Shown piece after piece: positions 60,201 through 64,000 of a stretch of DNA of 64,000 nucleotides. A model generated the notes under the pieces. It did not search any database. It worked only from the letters and a program-made list of their open reading frames with translations, and was not told the DNA's origin. The translations under genes were made by a program, and so were the position numbers. This DNA is from [Phialemoniopsis] sp. UDSM-2020 (lineage: Eukaryota; Ascomycota; Sordariomycetes; Thyridiales; Thyridiaceae): positions 2,542,001-2,606,000 of the forward strand of contig JAEILZ010000007.1 in assembly GCA_018873225.1 (NCBI GenBank), written 5' to 3'. How positions within the stretch are numbered: position 1 is the stretch's first letter; the number at the start of each line of letters is the position of its first letter.

Positions 60201-62006
60201 CTAAAGGAAGAAGGAAGCGACACCCGGCGGCATGTGGCCGGGAGAACCAGGAATGTTCTGGTAGAGTCCAACCTTGTGAAGGCGTTTGAACCACAACCGG
60301 TGAAGTTCCTTGGGCTTGTCTTTCAGTTGTTCGTACACATTTGGGTCGAGCCAGACTTGGCCGAGCTTCTCAGCTTCCTCAGCGACCCCAGCAATCTCGG
60401 GAGCCAGGAAGCTGTTCAAGAAGAATCGATTCTTGGCAGTGGGGTACCATTTGGTAGCCCAGGTATCGATTGCTTCCTTGCAATCCTTGATGATACGGTC
60501 TTGCGCAATCGAGAAGTCTTCCTCGTTGAGGCTCAAGATGTTAAACAGTCCTCCTCCCTTCGCGAACTCCTTGTTGAGAACATCTGTCAGGTCTTGCGTA
60601 GTCAAAGTACGGTTCAGACAGATATCGAGCACCTGGTGGGTCGGCCCCATTCCGTAACTTGCTCGGTAGAATTTGTCCTTTTCCTTCCTGGCGATGGAGT
60701 TGGCAGCGGCCGTGGAGATGATGAGCTCAATTCGGTGTTCTTCGTAGGCTCCCCAGGGAGTGATGAGCTCCGACCAGCCAAACTGAGCGCCGACGGGGTC
60801 GAAAGCGAGGTCGATTCCCGAGTCCGTTTTGAGACGAAGCAGTGCGTGTGGCTCCATGGATACGATGTGCTTGACGATTCCAGATTTGTCAGCATCCAGG
60901 TTGGAGACCGGTCGCTCTACGTTCTTGGGGAGCACAGTTACCCGCTGGATAGTCTTAACTAAGGGGAGCGAGGCTGATTCGCGGAAGATACCACCCCATT
61001 CGATGCGCATTCCCATGAAGAAGACCTCCAGCAAGTTTTCGACGGTGTCCAGGGCCTCGCGATACTGTACGGCCATGAGGGATGTCAGGGCCGCCTCAGG
61101 ACTAGGAGCAAGATGACCGGGGAAGCGGTGGAAAGCGGAGCCTCCGGTGTAAGCTTTGGCCTCGAGGCTCGCCAAAGTGTTGATGAGCAATCCGTTCTTC
61201 TCAGAAATGCTCTTGAATTCGTGATAGTTCAGCATGGTGAAATAGTGAACCAGCAGGTCAGCGAACATAGGCGCCACACGACCAAGGCGCTGCATCTCTT
61301 CGCAGGCAGCAGTATGCTCAGTTAAATGGGCGAGCCTGCAAGCTTTGTCGCAGTAGGCCTGTCTGAAAGTGCATCGGCTGTCCTTTCGAATAATGCAATT
61401 GTCGCAATTATGATTGGCGCCGCTCTTGCCGCAGTGCCCACAGTTGGATGGGAGAAGGGTGGTAGGGATATGCTTGTGCGACACTGCATTGTTGGGTTTG
61501 GGGATCGTGTGGAAGGGGTTGTCTTCGTCCTTTGCGCCGAGAGCGAGCCACTTGTAGTAAGCCAAGTGCTCAGACTTCTTGTCGGCGATATCGCCGTTGG
61601 GGCGCTCGATACCAGATGACTTGCTGAGAGCAATGGAAGCCAGTTCGCCGATGAAGGCTATGGTGTTGACCTTCATGTGAAAAGTCTCAGCGGCTACGCG
61701 GAGACGCTCTGCATCAGGATCGGAAGTTTGGCGAACTTCGAGAGCATCTGCAAAACACTGGATGGCGCAGTAGTATTTGAAGGTCGTGGGTTTTGTCTCT
61801 CCCATGAGCATCCTTGTGAGCTCAGCAGACTCAAGATCAAGATGAATGCAAGCTTCAGCGACCAGCGACGGGTAGGGATTGGTTTTAGGATCGGGCAAAC
61901 ACTTGAAGAGAATAGTCGCCGGATCAGCACCCGCTTGAAGCATCGCTACGGCCTCAGTCGCCATCATCCGGTCCCAGGTCTGGGAAGTAAGAGTGGTGAT
62001 GTCCAT
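60201..62006 (-). CDS. MYND-variant zinc finger protein, paralog 6, intronless
   Basis: Single exon of 601 residues from ATG 62006 (the frame stays open to 62195, without ATG). Parts: FKCLPDPKTNPYP (about 34-46); HLAYYKWLALGAK (about 147-159), a weaker copy of the YYxW motif; zinc finger at 189-235 with C-x2-C-x8-C-x2-C-x14-C-x3-C-x7-H-x3-C and all ligands; LPKNVERP; FDPVGAQFGWSELITPW; QVWLDPNVYEQLKDKPKEL and LWFKRLHKVGL at the end, then a Pro/Gly-rich tail. At the place where the other paralogs have an intron, this gene reads through with about 15 extra residues (GMRIEWGGIFRESAS). The tail is not charged like in paralogs 1 and 4. Most divergent member. Divergent from paralog 7. Confidence 0.87.
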   Translation of the reverse strand: MDITTLTSQTWDRMMATEAVAMLQAGADPATILFKCLPDPKTNPYPSLVAEACIHLDLESAELTRMLMGETKPTTFKYYCAIQCFADALEVRQTSDPDAERLRVAAETFHMKVNTIAFIGELASIALSKSSGIERPNGDIADKKSEHLAYYKWLALGAKDEDNPFHTIPKPNNAVSHKHIPTTLLPSNCGHCGKSGANHNCDNCIIRKDSRCTFRQAYCDKACRLAHLTEHTAACEEMQRLGRVAPMFADLLVHYFTMLNYHEFKSISEKNGLLINTLASLEAKAYTGGSAFHRFPGHLAPSPEAALTSLMAVQYREALDTVENLLEVFFMGMRIEWGGIFRESASLPLVKTIQRVTVLPKNVERPVSNLDADKSGIVKHIVSMEPHALLRLKTDSGIDLAFDPVGAQFGWSELITPWGAYEEHRIELIISTAAANSIARKEKDKFYRASYGMGPTHQVLDICLNRTLTTQDLTDVLNKEFAKGGGLFNILSLNEEDFSIAQDRIIKDCKEAIDTWATKWYPTAKNRFFLNSFLAPEIAGVAEEAEKLGQVWLDPNVYEQLKDKPKELHRLWFKRLHKVGLYQNIPGSPGHMPPGVASFFL

Positions 62007-62741
62007 GGTGTTACCAAGATCCACGTTCTGGCCAAAACCCAGATTGAAGAGCAAGGAGTCTTGATCTGCAGGACCACAGTAGTGTCGACTTGAAGGTGCG
62101 AGTAAGATCAGAGATGGAAGTGTGATGGTAGTAATATGTGGAGGGTATTTGGCGTGGCCAAGGGGACTTGGTGGAATGCTCTTGAATCGTACCAAAGTTG
62201 AAAAGGCACGATGACAGAGAGAGATGATTCAGAGAGCAGTGAGACCGTTGAATAGGAAGAGAATTCAAGGAATTTGGGAGTGTATGGCAGCTAGAGGTTT
62301 GCTGAATGATTAATAGCACACTCTTGCTTTCAATCAGCAAAGCCTATGCTTGAAAGGGGACAAGAACTGCCTTCCAAATGATCGACTGAATCACCTTTTT
62401 GCGGGTAGGCCTGCTTGCAAGCTTGAGGTGTTTGTTTGAAGTCTTTGGCCTTTTTCTCACTTTGTCATCAAGACAAACTCAATCTGCAGCTGTCTGTTAC
62501 ACCAACTTTCCCAAAAGGCCGTTTGCCATCCTTTGATCCTACTGATGTCACCACCAGACTGACAGCATTCTCTTCCCAAACTCTTTATCTCTCAGCTCCT
62601 GCGGTCGTTTGATAATCTGATGAGCAAATCTATCATTTTACACGCGCGGCACTGCTCTAGGCAACAGACCACTTCCCTCTCTGAAACAAATACTGAACAA
62701 CAGTAACACGCACCGCCAGAGAAATCTTCAAATCCGGCAGC
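62007..62741. other. Shared promoter, paralogs 6 and 7
   Basis: 735 bases between divergent starts. CT/CA-rich near 62500-62600 on the + strand, likely the leader of paralog 7. No gene of its own. Confidence 0.5.
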
Positions 62742-64000
62742 ATGAGCACCAGAAAGGGCTTCAAGGTGTTTGAAGGGGATGAAGTTGACAAGGCCCTTGA
62801 GAACCTGAAAAAGGAGCATTGCCTGCCCTTGAGCTTGGCTGAGAAGAAGATCGAGCCACTCCAAGTCCTATTCTCGCGACTACCTCCTGTTAACGCGGAT
62901 CCCTATCCATACTTTCTGCATGAGACGGTGACCACTGACGTGGAGGTTGAAGGCAAGGTCATCATTGCTGGAGCGAATAAGACGACCGTCAAGTACAGCC
63001 AAGCAGTTCAGGGTTTTCATGACGCCTTTAAGCTCCATGGCTCGGCTGGTGACGCGAAGTCAGCTCTCCTTCGCGTGGCCCTTACTGGGAATGGGAAAAA
63101 CGACATCATTCCCTTCATCAACAAGCTCGCTTCTCTAGCCATCGACACGCCCAAGGAAGTGGTCAGGGATGACAGCACCTTGAACGGCGAGCAACTCGCG
63201 TACTATGCCTGGATCGCACGTGGTCGAAAGGACGAAGAGTCTCCTCTCCAGGGCAACACCATTCCCGCCAATTCAAACTCGCATGCTTTTCTTCCAGATA
63301 TCGCTCATCCAGAGAAGTGCGATCATTGCGGAGCCCAGGGACACCTTCAAAACTGCGCAGGCTGCTTTGTCAAGGAATCTGACCATGTCATGTTCAAGAC
63401 TTCCTACTGCAGCAAAGCCTGCCAGACCGAGGGTTGGAAGAAGCATAGGGCATACTGCAGAGACATTCAACGTCTTTCGAGAGCCACGGCTTTGTTCCAG
63501 CAAATCTTTGTCCATTTCCTTGGATCAGCATCTTGCGACACTCTGGCTGAGATTTCCGAAGAGGAGGGTGTCATTGTTGCGAAATACAACAAGTGCGGAG
63601 CCGTCGCCATGAAAACCTCCGCAAACCACGGCCCACACGTCTCTGATGCCGCGAAAGCCGTACTGATGGCATCGAACTACAACATCATCGCGAAGTCCTA
63701 CAAAGAGATTCTAGAGTTGCTTCTTGGCGGTTAGTTCCACCTTTTGATCTTTTGAGTAAAGCATGAGTACTAACATATGGTCAACTCAGGTAACCTCAAG
63801 CACATGTGGAGGGCCACTTTCATTCCGAAGAATGCGCACCGGGTGGTGAAGCAGACCGGATGCGGTGATGGATCCCCCGAGTTCTACAACTCTCTCTGGA
63901 TGCATGAGGTCATACGTCTTACAACCCACTCAGGAGTTGACATTGCCTTCGATCCAACAGGTGCTCAGTTTGGCTGGCGGGAGGTCATATCGCCTTGGGC
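62742..64000 (+). CDS. MYND-variant zinc finger protein, paralog 7, cut by window edge
   Basis: Exon 1 at 62742-63729 and exon 2 from 63790, continuing past the right edge; donor GTTAGT, branch ACTAAC, acceptor TCAG, join LLGG-NLKHMW. The first 399 residues are visible. Parts: a longer N terminus (about 40 residues before LFSRLPPVNADPYPY); QLAYYAWIARGRKDEESP (about 151-168); zinc finger at 193-239 with C-x2-C-x8-C-x2-C-x14-C-x3-C-x7-H-x3-C; FIPKNAHR; HEVIRLTTHSG; FDPTGAQFGWREVISPW at the edge. The intron is at the same position and phase as in paralogs 1-4. By the YYxW-to-finger distance (40 residues) it pairs with paralog 6, its divergent neighbour, whereas paralogs 1-4 have 45 to 48. Confidence 0.87.

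Overview
This window is from a filamentous ascomycete (Pezizomycotina, most likely Sordariomycetes; genus not determinable by eye). The genes carry short introns (about 50-100 bases) with GTAAGT-like donors and CTAAC/CTAAT branch points. The core genes have GC-rich third positions and CT-rich leaders. The gene content is typical of such fungi: PalI, septin, sedolisin, HET, Zn2Cys6 factor, PDR transporter and SRPK-like kinase. I see no tRNA, rRNA, CRISPR array or intact transposon. All exon boundaries were placed by reading splice signals and checking that reading frames join.

Bases 1 to about 37,000 are a conserved, mostly housekeeping segment with roomy intergenic spaces. In order: a septin-type GTPase (-), a mitochondrial ABC1/UbiB-family MCP2-like protein (-), the pH-signalling membrane protein PalI/Rim9 (+), a telobox-Myb protein resembling telomere repeat binding factors (-) with TTAGGG-like repeats in its own promoter, a Kelch-repeat membrane protein remnant (+), two unrecognised proteins (+, +), the mRNA export factor Rae1/Gle2 (+), ethanolamine-phosphate cytidylyltransferase (+), cytosolic-type branched-chain aminotransferase (+), a coiled-coil protein (-) and a secreted sedolisin (+).

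From about 37,000 to the right edge the character changes to an accessory region. A HET-domain gene (-) borders a cluster of six paralogous genes for proteins with an unusual MYND-type zinc finger (39872, 42537, 44792, 55356, 60201, 62742; the last runs off the edge), plus a decayed 3' fragment of a seventh (57618). All share one architecture: an N-terminal YYxW motif, a MYND finger whose loop between Cys4 and Cys5 is always 14 residues, a PKN motif and a very conserved FDPxxxQxGW block. Five of the six share an intron at the same place and phase; the sixth is intronless there and carries extra in-frame residues. C-terminal tails diverge through short repeats, including ten KAEE units. Inside the cluster sit a Zn2Cys6 regulator and a PDR-type ABC transporter transcribed divergently from a shared 1-kb promoter region (with paired 21-base repeats and a CGG-N6-CCG site), and an SRPK-like kinase.

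The MYND family cluster is the main candidate for an undescribed system. Its proximity to HET and kinase genes suggests, but does not prove, a role in a fast-evolving recognition or signalling process. The regulator and transporter look like a self-contained efflux module.
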